From Ferdinandcohnia humi_A (GTDB taxonomy: Bacteria; Bacillota; Bacilli; Bacillales; Bacillaceae_L), in contig JBLKRX010000004.1 in NCBI GenBank assembly GCA_047608075.1, forward strand, positions 62,001 to 126,000: a stretch of 64,000 nucleotides of DNA, in the 5' to 3' direction. Both the position numbers and the translations under genes were made by a program. Position 1 is the first letter of the stretch. Every line of letters begins with the position of its first letter. The notes below the pieces were generated by a model. That model was not told the DNA's origin and did not search any database. It was given only the letters and a program-made list of their open reading frames with translations. This document shows positions 1 through 8,616 of this stretch, in pieces.

Positions 1-1091
1 AATCCTGAAGATTCTTCTTGTTGCTGATATTGTTTGTAATCTTCTTCAACATTTTCCTCTAAATCCTTAATGCTTAAGGAAATACGTTTTTCATTCTCAT
101 TTATTTCAAGAACCTTAACTTGAACCTCTTGACCTTCTTTTAAGACTTCGTGAGGAGTTCCAATATGTCTGTTAGAAATTTGGGAGATATGTACTAGACC
201 TTCTACTCCAGGTAGTATCTCAACAAACGCACCGAAGGAAACTAGTCTTCTAACTTTTCCCTCCACAACGTCTCCTACTGATAATTTTTCTGTAACACTA
301 GCCCATGGTCCCGGTAATGTTTCTTTTACAGATAAAGAAATTCTTTCATTATCACGATCTACGGATAAGACCTTAACTTTTACTACCTGCCCTTCTTCTA
401 CAACATCAGAAGGCTTCGAAACATGTTCATGCGACAATTGAGAAATATGTACTAGCCCGTCAATTCCTCCAAGGTCCACAAATGCACCAAAATCTGTAAT
501 TCTTTGTACTGTACCTTCCATTACAGCTCCAACTTGCAGGGACTCAAGGACTTGTTGTTTTTGACTTTTTTGCTCTTCTTCAACGACAGCACGGTGTGAT
601 AGAATGACTCTATTTTTTTCTCGGTCTAATTCTACAACCTTAACCGTTAATGTTTTATCTTTGTAGTCTGAGAAATCTTCCACATAATGATTTTCTACTA
701 AAGATGCAGGAATAAAACCTCGTACCCCTAGATCAACTACTAGACCACCCTTAACAATATCTCGAACTAGAGCTTCAAATACTTCTCCAGAATTAAACTT
801 TTGTTCAAGATCTTCCCACGCTTTATTTGCCAATACTACCCTCTTCGATAAGATTAAAGCGTCTTCCTCTACTTTTATAACGGATAGTTCAAGCTCTTCT
901 CCTTCTGTTACCACATCGCTTGCTTGTTCAACATGTAAGCTCGATAGCTCACTAATTGGAATAATGCCATCCAATTTACTATTTTCAACTGACACATATA
1001 CCTGTTTTTCTTCCACCTTTGTTACTTTACCAGAGATCACATCACCAACATTTAGGTCCTTAACCTCTACTTGATTCATATCCTCTGCCAT
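1..1091 (-). CDS. ypfD: 30S ribosomal protein S1 homologue YpfD (3' end outside window)
   Basis: The frame is open from an ATG at 1091 to the left edge, giving 363 residues without the C-terminus. Four S1 RNA-binding repeats are visible at about residues 15-83, 103-166, 186-255 and 272-340. The last two are the most canonical, each with a DFGAFV or SFGAFV strand and a GLVHISQ motif. The acidic Q/E-rich tail has just begun at the edge. B. subtilis YpfD is about 380 residues, so little is missing. Firmicute YpfD resembles proteobacterial S1 but its role on the ribosome is less certain. A ribosome site (GGAGGTAATTTGAA) precedes the ATG. It lies downstream of cmk and plsC, as in B. subtilis. Confidence 0.92.
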   Translation of the reverse strand, partial: MAEDMNQVEVKDLNVGDVISGKVTKVEEKQVYVSVENSKLDGIIPISELSSLHVEQASDVVTEGEELELSVIKVEEDALILSKRVVLANKAWEDLEQKFNSGEVFEALVRDIVKGGLVVDLGVRGFIPASLVENHYVEDFSDYKDKTLTVKVVELDREKNRVILSHRAVVEEEQKSQKQQVLESLQVGAVMEGTVQRITDFGAFVDLGGIDGLVHISQLSHEHVSKPSDVVEEGQVVKVKVLSVDRDNERISLSVKETLPGPWASVTEKLSVGDVVEGKVRRLVSFGAFVEILPGVEGLVHISQISNRHIGTPHEVLKEGQEVQVKVLEINENEKRISLSIKDLEENVEEDYKQYQQQEESSG

Positions 1092-1341
1092 TTCAAATTA
1101 CCTCCTTCAGTCCAACTACTATCATTTTATATATGTATCATGGTATACCGAGCATGTTTCTAGAAAAGATTTTTCTCCTGCTTGGTATTACATTAGAGTT
1201 AGTATGCCAACTAAATCAGCAATTCTAACGGTTTTTCTATCTAGATTTTGATAGAAATGACCAAGATACAACTAATTATAAAAATATTCTTTTAATTAAC
1301 TTCTAATAAATATGACTATTTGTCAAGTATAAACTCTTAAT

Positions 1342-1923
1342 CTAGCTATATTTTTCAATTAATGTTCGAATAGAATCCATAATTTTATCGGTTGCCTCCT
1401 CCGCAGATGCTTTACCTGTACGAAGGGATTCCATCTCAACGGGCTCTCCATATACAACCTTTATTTTTCCGAACATTTTATATGGACCGATTATGGCACA
1501 AGGAACAACAACAGCATCTGAGCGCAAGGCAAAAAAGCCTACCCCCGAAAGACCCTTTCCTAGTTTTCCATCCTTACTCCTTGTCCCCTCTGGAAAAATA
1601 CCGAGTACTTTTCCCTCTTTTAAAATACTAAGTGCCTTTCGTAATGCTTCACGATCGCTCATTCCTCGTTTTACTGGGAAAGCGTTTATATTAGGTAATA
1701 GACTGCCTAATACAGGGACATTAAAGAGTTCAGCCTTAGCCATAAAATGAATTGGACGTGGAGAAGTTATCCCAACAACAGGAGGGTCTAAATTGTCAAT
1801 ATGATTAGAGCATATGAGAACTGCTCCTTCTTTTGGTATATTCGATAATCCAATCACTTCTATACGATATAGTGGCTTTATAATCGTAGCAACAAGTCCC
1901 TTTGCGAAGGAATATAGATTCAT
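1342..1923 (-). CDS. plsC: 1-acylglycerol-3-phosphate O-acyltransferase (PlsC family)
   Basis: This 193-residue protein should move a second acyl chain onto lysophosphatidic acid at the inner membrane face, making phosphatidic acid. The family blocks are visible: the HX4D catalytic motif (NHIDNLD, His41/Asp46), the VKRG glycerophosphate-binding block near 84-87, and FPEGTRS at 110-116. The N-terminus is hydrophobic and probably membrane-associated. I chose the ATG at 1923 because AAAGGA lies about ten bases upstream. An in-frame TTG at 1932 is also possible and would overlap the end of cmk. The tight junction with cmk suggests one transcript. Confidence 0.9.
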   Translation of the reverse strand: MNLYSFAKGLVATIIKPLYRIEVIGLSNIPKEGAVLICSNHIDNLDPPVVGITSPRPIHFMAKAELFNVPVLGSLLPNINAFPVKRGMSDREALRKALSILKEGKVLGIFPEGTRSKDGKLGKGLSGVGFFALRSDAVVVPCAIIGPYKMFGKIKVVYGEPVEMESLRTGKASAEEATDKIMDSIRTLIEKYS

Positions 1924-1928
1924 ACTAT

Positions 1929-2600
1929 TCAAATCCTTTCCTTTACGATATCCATAATCTTACTTACAACTTCTTGGATAGTAAGTGAGGTTGTATCGAT
2001 TTCATATGCATCCTCCGCTTTTCGTAAAGGAGCAACTTCTCTTTCAGAATCAAGTTTATCGCGCGCTGCAATCTCTTTTTTTAATTTAACAAGGTCTGAT
2101 TCATACCCTTTTCCTATATTCTCATCATGTCTTCGTTGTGCTCTTTCTTCAACTGAAGCAAGTAAAAAGATTTTAACTTCCGCGTGTGGAAGAACATGTG
2201 TCCCTATGTCTCTACCATCCATTACCACGCCACCATGCGTCGCAAAACTTTTTTGACGCTTAACCATTTCTTCGCGAACCTTACGATGCTTTGCAACAAT
2301 GGATACTGAATTCGTTACATCACTTTCACGAATTTCCTCAGTTATATCTCTACCATCAATATAAACTAATTGACCTCTTTGACTTGGCTTCAAATCAATT
2401 GTTGTATGTTGCAATGTCTCGATAAGTGAATCTTCATTCTCTAGGTCCAAGTCCAGGTGAATTGCCTTGTAAGTTAGAGCTCTGTACATCGCACCAGTAT
2501 CAATATATATGTATGATAGTTTCTCTGCAATTATTTTTGCTACTGTACTTTTGCCTGCGGCGGCAGGTCCATCAATTGCAATTGATATTTTTTTATTCAT
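1929..2600 (-). CDS. cmk: Cytidylate kinase
   Basis: A 223-residue P-loop kinase that phosphorylates CMP and dCMP using ATP, feeding CTP and dCTP pools. The Walker A motif GPAAAGKS is at residues 11-18. DTGAMYRA follows at the CMP-binding site, and DGRDIGTHVLP and the R-rich lid around RAQRR are present. Length matches the roughly 224-residue Bacillus enzyme. It sits just upstream of plsC, an arrangement common in Bacillaceae. Confidence 0.96.
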   Translation of the reverse strand: MNKKISIAIDGPAAAGKSTVAKIIAEKLSYIYIDTGAMYRALTYKAIHLDLDLENEDSLIETLQHTTIDLKPSQRGQLVYIDGRDITEEIRESDVTNSVSIVAKHRKVREEMVKRQKSFATHGGVVMDGRDIGTHVLPHAEVKIFLLASVEERAQRRHDENIGKGYESDLVKLKKEIAARDKLDSEREVAPLRKAEDAYEIDTTSLTIQEVVSKIMDIVKERI

Positions 2601-2648
2601 GCTTTATGTAGTCCTCCTATGTATGTATAAACCATTATATATTTTTGA

Positions 2649-2672
2649 AAGCCAGGCTACTTGCCTGGCTAG
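2649..2672 (-). terminator. Hairpin downstream of ypfB
   Basis: Perfect arms GCCAGGC and GCCTGGC around a short loop lie between ypfB and cmk. On the minus strand the 3' arm is followed by TTTCAAAAATATAT, a weak T-tract, so it is a plausible but not strong intrinsic terminator. Confidence 0.5.
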
Positions 2673-2794
2673 ATAATAACATAAATCGATATGTATCTTT
2701 ATGTAAAACAAGTATTTCTGCACCTAAAATTAATGTATTCTTGTACAAAATCTTCATACAAGCGGAAAAAATGCAGGGAATCCCTGCAATCATT

Positions 2795-2977
2795 TTAATT
2801 GTTATTATGAAATGTTTCAATCGTTTTAGTTGTTTCCGATTGATTAACTCCCTCATATTCGACCATTCTAGTTATGTAAGGTGTCAAGGGACTATAAAGG
2901 AGAATTGCTTGTGATAGTAGTAGGAAAATAAATTGAATTATTGCTAGCTTTATTAGGATACGTTCAAAATTTTTCAT
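2795..2977 (-). CDS. ypfB: Small membrane protein, YpfB/DUF5359 type
   Basis: A 60-residue protein with one N-terminal hydrophobic segment (ILIKLAIIQFIFLLLSQAIL) and a short polar tail containing YEGV. Its position between ypfA and cmk and its layout match B. subtilis YpfB, whose function is unknown. I used the ATG at 2977; a TTG five codons upstream at 2992 is also in frame. Synteny is the main argument for reality, since the gene is short. Confidence 0.65.
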   Translation of the reverse strand: MKNFERILIKLAIIQFIFLLLSQAILLYSPLTPYITRMVEYEGVNQSETTKTIETFHNNN

Positions 2978-3035
2978 TTTGCATAACCACAACCTAAAAG
3001 GATTTTATTATTAGTATGCAAAATTTTTATAGGTT

Positions 3036-3704
3036 TTATTCGTGGGAATGAATACCTTTTTTCTTGAGTAGTAATTGTCTCTCAAAACAAAATTTTATTA
3101 GTAGTTGTCGATCATTTTCAGTTACATTCGCAAATTGCAGGGATACTTTATTACGTTCTCCATTTCTACCTTCAACAATTCGAATAACCTTACTAATTAA
3201 CGTTACATATATATATTCATCTGATAGTGTAGGCAAAACAAACACTGTTCTTACTTCAGTTTCTGGGACAAGGCTAGAATGATAAGGAAGAATCACAGAA
3301 GCCCCACCAGCGCTAATATCGTGTGTTATTGAAACAAATGGTTTATATTCACCATTTTTGCTATGAAGAGCTACATCTACCGGTGTTTCTATACGAACAA
3401 ACTGTCTCCGCTGTATCTTGAATAAAGCATCACTACTCGGATAGGAAAGTACAATCATAGGAATACCATCTTTTATTCTGCCTAAAACAGTTGTCTCAAA
3501 AAAATAAACAGAAGTACCTTCTCCTAAAAAAAACGCATTTAATTGCATCCCATTCATTAAATAGACAGTTTTACCGGTCTTTTTATTGACAGGATAGTCA
3601 ATATAGAGCTTATCATCCGTTTTTTCTACAACCCTACATTTATATTTTTCCCCATTAGGGTTGATTACTGGTTCAAGATTGATTGTTTCACCTATTTTAA
3701 TCAA
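3036..3704 (-). CDS. ypfA: PilZ-domain flagellar brake protein (YpfA/MotI)
   Basis: This 222-residue protein has an N-terminal YcgR-like domain and a C-terminal PilZ domain that binds cyclic di-GMP. The c-di-GMP residues are intact: RRQFVR at 99-104 and DISAGG at 129-134. In B. subtilis the homologue (YpfA, DgrA, MotI) binds c-di-GMP and interferes with the flagellar stator MotA to slow the motor. That role is inferred here. It lies between ypeB and ypfB, as in B. subtilis. Confidence 0.88.
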   Translation of the reverse strand: MIKIGETINLEPVINPNGEKYKCRVVEKTDDKLYIDYPVNKKTGKTVYLMNGMQLNAFFLGEGTSVYFFETTVLGRIKDGIPMIVLSYPSSDALFKIQRRQFVRIETPVDVALHSKNGEYKPFVSITHDISAGGASVILPYHSSLVPETEVRTVFVLPTLSDEYIYVTLISKVIRIVEGRNGERNKVSLQFANVTENDRQLLIKFCFERQLLLKKKGIHSHE

Positions 3705-3764
3705 GTTATATCACTCTCTTTTGTACAATATACCAAATATATAATTATTAAAGCATGAAAGCAC

Positions 3765-3794
3765 AAAAAAAGGAAAGCAAATTTCGCTTTCCTC
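3765..3794 (-). terminator. Intrinsic terminator after ypeB
   Basis: On the minus strand, arms GGAAAGC and GCTTTCC are followed by seven T residues. It closes the sleB-ypeB unit and separates it from ypfA. Confidence 0.85.
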
Positions 3795-3822
3795 TAACTA
3801 AACGAACTATTAAACAAACTTC

Positions 3823-5169
3823 TTAAATACCATCATAAACCGGTTCGGCATTTTTCAGTTTCTCTACTTTTTCCTCAAAGCCATTTCCAGCATTTATAAA
3901 GATTCGATACGTATCATTCTCAATAGTACCTAAAAATTCATAGCAGAGTACATCCTCATCTAGCTCATTCGTAATAACAGCAAGACGCTCCTCCATTATT
4001 TCTAGATTTGCGTTAATTTGTTTTCTTGCATCTTCTTTTGAGATTTTCGGCTCTGGTATTTCTCTCTCTTTATGCGACATTAAATAATCTCTTGCTGTAA
4101 ATCCAATAATATTTCCATCATCGAGAGCAACCTTCATTTTGATAGAATCCGGATAAATTCTAACCCCATTTACTGAAGAAACAAAGTTGAAAACCCCTAC
4201 ATTATCGTATTGAGCACTTTCAAATAATTCCTGGTTCTCAAAGTTATTATCCTTTAAGAACGTAAGCGCGTTATTGTAAGCATCATTTAAACTAATTTTA
4301 CTTTTTGCGACTTCTCGTTGACGAATAACCCAAATAGGGTAGCCACCTTTTTTCGTAATGTCCATATACGTATTTACTTTTGATTTAGGATCATTAATTT
4401 CTAAGCTAAAAAAGCCATTTTTTGAACCTTCACCGTTTTCTGTTACTGTTATTTGAACATTCCCTTTTATGCCAAGGAACTTTTTTGCAATTTCTTTTGC
4501 TTTGTTCTCATTAATCGTTGCACCTTCAAGATTTGTAAACTCACCATTATTTTTTTTAGTGCTTGTTAAAGTTACTCCAAAGTCAGATTCAGAGTAGGCT
4601 GCTACATTTTTCTCAACAGTTTTGAGACCATCAATTATCGTATTATCTGCTTGCTTCTCACCTGAAGCTAATGCTAGTTCAACATCCATCCACCGTAAAT
4701 TATTCTCTAGAACTAAATGCTGTACTGTACGAAGTTCTTTTTGAATATCCTCGGAATTTTTATATAATCCTTGAAGTGTCTTATATTCATCATCCGAAAG
4801 CGGCTCCTTCGATAAATCACGAACCGCTGTACGATAACTAAAATCACCAATATTACTTAGAAACTCTTCTGTTTTATTAAATGGTAATAAAGCAAGTGGT
4901 AATTGCCCAACATCGGAATGAGCCTCTGAAGTAATTCTCCATACTTCAGTCAATGCAGGGGATAGAGAACTTCTAGAATTCATAGCTAATGTAGTACCGA
5001 TTTTGTCATGGAGCAAATCGATTTGATAGGTTAAATCGTGAAAGGCTCTTTGATAATTATTTTCAGCCTGTATTAGAATGGCATTCTTTTCTTGGTGCTC
5101 TTTGTATCCCCAATATCCTGTCCCGATTATACCAATTGTTAGTACTGCGATTAATATTCCTCTTAGCAT
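3823..5169 (-). CDS. ypeB: Spore germination protein YpeB
   Basis: A 448-residue protein with an N-terminal hydrophobic segment (LRGILIAVLTIGIIGTGYWGY) followed by a long helical region and C-terminal PepSY-like repeats (for example KAKEIAKKFLGIKG and SKEDARKQINANL). YpeB is needed in Bacillus spores for localisation, stability and control of the cortex-lytic enzyme SleB. The gene starts 18 bases after sleB, so the two should be co-transcribed, as in other Bacillus species where the operon is transcribed in the forespore under sigma-G. The length is normal for the family. Confidence 0.95.
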   Translation of the reverse strand: MLRGILIAVLTIGIIGTGYWGYKEHQEKNAILIQAENNYQRAFHDLTYQIDLLHDKIGTTLAMNSRSSLSPALTEVWRITSEAHSDVGQLPLALLPFNKTEEFLSNIGDFSYRTAVRDLSKEPLSDDEYKTLQGLYKNSEDIQKELRTVQHLVLENNLRWMDVELALASGEKQADNTIIDGLKTVEKNVAAYSESDFGVTLTSTKKNNGEFTNLEGATINENKAKEIAKKFLGIKGNVQITVTENGEGSKNGFFSLEINDPKSKVNTYMDITKKGGYPIWVIRQREVAKSKISLNDAYNNALTFLKDNNFENQELFESAQYDNVGVFNFVSSVNGVRIYPDSIKMKVALDDGNIIGFTARDYLMSHKEREIPEPKISKEDARKQINANLEIMEERLAVITNELDEDVLCYEFLGTIENDTYRIFINAGNGFEEKVEKLKNAEPVYDGI

Positions 5170-5187
5170 ATCGACTCACCTTCCATT

Positions 5188-6303
5188 CTATCTACAGAAT
5201 ATATGTTTACCTATACGTTTAATTTGAGGTCTTCCCCAAATCCACTTACTTGTAGCCGTTTCTGGGTTGAAATAATAGGTTGCGCCTCCTGTTGGATCCC
5301 AGCCATTGATTGCATCAATAACCGCTTTTTTTGCTTGCTCATTCGGTGTTAACCAAATTTGACCGTCTGCAACTGCCGTAAAAGCAAGCGGTTCAAAAAT
5401 CACTCCAGAAACAGTATCTGGAAAAGTTGGACTGTTGATTCGGTTTAAAATAACAGCTGCAATTGCTACTTGTCCTATATAAGGTTCTCCACGCGCTTCA
5501 CCATAGACGGCATTTGCTAGTAACTGAATGTCATTTTGTGAAAATCCTCCAGGCATATTTACAGCCGAAGGGCCTTGTGCTTCTGTTTGCTCATTTTGTT
5601 GTGTTCTTGCTTGCTCCTCCTGTTGCTGTTGTCGTGGCTGTTGCTGCTGTACCCTCGGCTGTTGCTGAGCTTGTGGTTGTTGTTGCTGAGCCGGTGGCTG
5701 TTGCTGCTGTGCCGGTGGCTGTTGCTGCTGAGCCTGTGGCTGTTGCTGCTGAGCTTGTGGTTGTTGCTGCTGAGCCGGTGGCTGTTGCTGCTGAGCTTGT
5801 GGTTGTTGCTGCTTTCCTTTTTGTGCTTGTCCTGAAAATTGTTTTTCAATTTCACTTCTTCTTGCTTCAGCACTTGCCCTAGCCTTTTGAGTAGTTTGTT
5901 CAGATGGTGCAGATTGAATATTCCAGGGAACACCACCATAATGCGTAAATCGATTCCCTTTTCGCAAGTTATCATACACAAACTGTTTGTTGTATTTCGT
6001 GTATCGGTTTAACATATCCTTTGTTTTTGGACCAACTAAACCATCAACTTCCTCTAGCCCAAACGCCTTCTGAAAATTACGAACAGCCCAATAAGTACTC
6101 CAACCATACACACCATCAATCGTACTATGGTAATACCCGTTATATTGAAGTCTAGATTGGAGCTCGATAACATCATCACCTGTTGCTCCACGTTGAATGA
6201 TTTGGTTTGAAAATGCTTGAACATTATTATCATTTTCCCCTAGTAATACAGAACAAAAAAGCAAAAGGACAATGGGGAACATTGCATACTTATTAATGCT
6301 CAT
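5188..6303 (-). CDS. sleB: Spore cortex-lytic enzyme SleB, with an expanded Gln/Pro linker
   Basis: A 371-residue germination lytic transglycosylase acting on muramic-delta-lactam cortex. An N-terminal signal segment (about 1-30) precedes a PG_binding_1 domain (about 38-100) and a C-terminal Hydrolase_2 domain (about 265-371), with YGEARGE carrying the likely catalytic Glu. Between them, residues of about 164-235 are almost only Gln, Pro and Ala in a seven-residue repeat. That makes the protein about 65 residues longer than B. subtilis SleB (about 305). Both enzymatic domains look complete. GGGAGG lies nine bases before the ATG. It is paired with ypeB. Confidence 0.94.
   Translation of the reverse strand: MSINKYAMFPIVLLLFCSVLLGENDNNVQAFSNQIIQRGATGDDVIELQSRLQYNGYYHSTIDGVYGWSTYWAVRNFQKAFGLEEVDGLVGPKTKDMLNRYTKYNKQFVYDNLRKGNRFTHYGGVPWNIQSAPSEQTTQKARASAEARRSEIEKQFSGQAQKGKQQQPQAQQQQPPAQQQQPQAQQQQPQAQQQQPPAQQQQPPAQQQQPQAQQQPRVQQQQPRQQQQEEQARTQQNEQTEAQGPSAVNMPGGFSQNDIQLLANAVYGEARGEPYIGQVAIAAVILNRINSPTFPDTVSGVIFEPLAFTAVADGQIWLTPNEQAKKAVIDAINGWDPTGGATYYFNPETATSKWIWGRPQIKRIGKHIFCR
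5625..5815 (-). repeat. In-gene 21-bp tandem repeat encoding the Q-rich SleB linker
   Basis: About eight imperfect copies of a 21-bp unit encode QQQQPxA heptads, where x is Q or P. Third-position variation between copies (GCC/GCT, GGT/GGC contexts) shows it is not a very recent expansion throughout. The copy number is likely to vary between strains. Confidence 0.85.
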
Positions 6304-6774
6304 TATTAATTACCTCCCTAACCATTTTCTATATACTTAAAAGTATTTTCTGTAGAGATTGGTATTTTATTCAACAAGATTTCAATGCTTTTGTGCTATC
6401 TTTTATTACTTACATTTTCCCTTTTATAGTTGGGAATAAATTATGTTTTTATATTTTGCATAAAAAACTACGACTGTTACAATAAGTTGGTTTCATTACC
6501 TTTTCCAACTCACCATTTATGATCTACATCATTTCGTTTGAAAAGGAATTACTTTACAGAAGTACTTTGTAGGAGTTTAAGGGGAATAACGAGTTTATTT
6601 GATTCATAAAGAGGGTTCGGTACTAATTTCATTTTATTTTCGAGGTTTCGGGAAAGCAGCTAAAATGGGTGTATTAGGGAATATATTATTTCTTCAAATG
6701 AGATCACCTACATTTGTCAGTGACCTTTTGCCGGTGCACAATCATCTTTTAGGGATCAACAATGTTTAAGACCA
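6304..6774. other. Intergenic region upstream of sleB, no confident gene
   Basis: This gap separates sleB from the end of prsW. A 34-codon plus-strand frame at 6676-6780 (starting MGVLGNILFLQMRSP) has no convincing ribosome site; the frame is also open a little upstream, so it may be a decayed gene. The sleB promoter must lie in the first part. I could not fix a clean sigma-G promoter. Confidence 0.4.
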
Positions 6775-6806
6775 ACAAAAAACCTAACGCATTTGTTAGG
6801 TTTATA
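6775..6806 (-). terminator. Intrinsic terminator after prsW
   Basis: Arms AACCTAAC and GTTAGGTT flank a short loop. On the minus strand a run of six T residues follows. Confidence 0.85.
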
Positions 6807-6814
6807 ACCAATAT

Positions 6815-7450
6815 TTAACTTTTTGCGATTCTAACCTTCCTTAAACCGAACCACCACAAAAATAACATAAACGGTAGAATATAATACATCCATTGTTCTT
6901 GTGTCATAAGAATAAAGTCATAGGTGCCATGAAGTAAAAAAGGTAAAAAGAATGAGAATAATATCCATCTCTTTTTGTGTTCTCTAGAGAACTTAGCTCT
7001 TCCTAGATAGAAGCCCATAATTACACCAAATAATGCGTGACTTGAAACCGGGAGTAATGCACGACCAAATGCAAACTGAACACCATGGGCAAATAAATAT
7101 AAGATATTTTCAAAGGTGGCAAAACCTAATGAGACTGCCGCTCCATATACAATTCCATCATATGGTTCGTCAAATTCAGTATGCTGAAAAACTGTATAAT
7201 ATAGAATAAACCATTTAAAAAACTCTTCTAGTAAGCTAACAGAAAAAAAAGCCCTGGTAAAGCCAAGTGTAAACACGTTTTCAACTTCTAATATGTATTG
7301 TAAAAACATAATTGGAAACACAAGTATCGCACCAAAAATAAAAATTCGAAAAACCATTGCAATTGGCTCTGCATCATATCTATCTTTTAAATAAAAATAG
7401 CTTAGTAAAGCAAGCCCTGGTGCAAGTCCTGCGGTAATAACCGCCAGCAT
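6815..7450 (-). CDS. prsW: Intramembrane protease PrsW
   Basis: A 211-residue polytopic membrane protein of the PrsW/CPBP-like superfamily. The putative catalytic motifs are visible: EEFFKW at 75-80, FATFEN, and HALFGVIMG. In B. subtilis PrsW makes the first cut in anti-sigma factor RsiW during antimicrobial-peptide stress, releasing sigma-W. That function is inferred from family and synteny (sleB-ypeB-prsW-ypdA-gudB). Length matches the family (about 218). It is divergent from ansA. Confidence 0.93.
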   Translation of the reverse strand: MLAVITAGLAPGLALLSYFYLKDRYDAEPIAMVFRIFIFGAILVFPIMFLQYILEVENVFTLGFTRAFFSVSLLEEFFKWFILYYTVFQHTEFDEPYDGIVYGAAVSLGFATFENILYLFAHGVQFAFGRALLPVSSHALFGVIMGFYLGRAKFSREHKKRWILFSFFLPFLLHGTYDFILMTQEQWMYYILPFMLFLWWFGLRKVRIAKS

Positions 7451-7601
7451 AGAAATCCTCTTTTCCCTTACATTAAAAGTAATTTATATTTGAGTACTAC
7501 TCATTTTTATCGTAACATGATATTAGTGAAATGAAAATATGAAGAGAGACATAAATTGGTTGATTTTTCTATTTTCCCTATAGAAGAGAGGATATTATTT
7601 T

Positions 7602-8573
7602 ATGAAGAAAATACTCATTATTCATACGGGTGGCACAATTGCAATGTCAGAGGACAAGGATACTGGGGCTGTGCATCCTAATGGACAAAATCCACTTCAT
7701 CAAACTACCGATGCCTTAACATCGATTGCCGATATAATTGTTGAGGAGCCATTTCAACTTCCATCACCTCATATAAATAGTAACGAAATGTTGAAACTTA
7801 AGGAATTAATAGAAGCGAAGATTATTAGCGAACAAATCGATGGTGTTGTCATTACACATGGAACAGACACCCTGGAGGAAACAGCTTACTTTTTAGATAT
7901 TACTGTTCAATCAGATCTTCCCATCGTGATTACAGGTGCCATGAGATCAAGTAATGAGCTAGGTGCAGACGGTCCGTATAATTTAATTTCTGCTGTCAGA
8001 GTTGCAGCTAGTAACTTTGCAATAGGAAAAGGTGTTCTCGTTGTTTTTAACGAAGAAATTCACACAGCAAAAAACGTGACAAAAACTCATACTAGTAATA
8101 TTGCTACTTTTCAAAGTCCACAATATGGTCCGATTGGTATTGTTTCGAAAAGAGGAGTTGCATTCCACCATACCCCTACAATAAGGGAAACATATGATGT
8201 AAGAAACATTAGCAAAAATGTCATACTCCTTAAAGCATATGCAGGTATGGATGGATCTATTATTACAGCAGTAAGGACCCTTAATCTTGATGGACTAGTT
8301 ATCGAAGCTTTGGGACAAGGCAACTTACCTCCAACTATGGTAAAAGAACTAAAAGAACTAATTCAAAATGGAATTCCAGTCGTACTTGTTTCACGTTGTT
8401 TTAACGGTTATGTACAGGATGTGTATAGCTATGAAGGTGGCGGAAGACAATTAAAAGAACTCGGCGTTATTTTTTCAAATGGTCTAAATGGACAAAAAGC
8501 CCGAATCAAACTACTTGTTGCCCTTGAGAAAACGAATAATCATCAAGAATTACAGGAAATGTTCTTGAAATAA
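7602..8573 (+). CDS. ansA: Type I L-asparaginase
   Basis: A 323-residue cytosolic enzyme that hydrolyses L-asparagine to aspartate and ammonia. Both catalytic threonine motifs are present: TGGTIA with Thr12, and THGTDT with Thr88. There is no signal peptide, so it is the cytoplasmic type. GAGAGGAT lies before the ATG. It stands alone between prsW and ypdA; in B. subtilis ansA lies elsewhere with ansR and ansB, so this placement is a local difference. No ansR or ansB is adjacent. Confidence 0.93.
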   Translation: MKKILIIHTGGTIAMSEDKDTGAVHPNGQNPLHQTTDALTSIADIIVEEPFQLPSPHINSNEMLKLKELIEAKIISEQIDGVVITHGTDTLEETAYFLDITVQSDLPIVITGAMRSSNELGADGPYNLISAVRVAASNFAIGKGVLVVFNEEIHTAKNVTKTHTSNIATFQSPQYGPIGIVSKRGVAFHHTPTIRETYDVRNISKNVILLKAYAGMDGSIITAVRTLNLDGLVIEALGQGNLPPTMVKELKELIQNGIPVVLVSRCFNGYVQDVYSYEGGGRQLKELGVIFSNGLNGQKARIKLLVALEKTNNHQELQEMFLK

Positions 8574-8580
8574 AAAATGT

Positions 8581-8616
8581 AAAAGGAGAGGTAAAAACCT
8601 ACTCCTTTTCGTTTTA
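8581..8616. terminator. Bidirectional terminator between ansA and ypdA
   Basis: Arms AAAAGGAG and CTCCTTTT sit between the convergent ansA and ypdA stops. T-rich sequence follows on the plus strand and A-rich sequence precedes it, so it can serve both genes. Confidence 0.75.

Noticed and set aside
1392..1750. Plus-strand frames opposite plsC
   Set aside because: They lie antisense to a gene with all family motifs and have no ribosome sites.
2635..2914. Overlapping frames on both strands near ypfB
   Set aside because: The short hydrophobic ypfB frame fits synteny; the others lack motifs and start signals.
5463..5882. Long frames in all phases over the Q-rich sleB repeat
   Set aside because: A 21-bp repeat without stops keeps several frames open; only the SleB frame joins two known domains.
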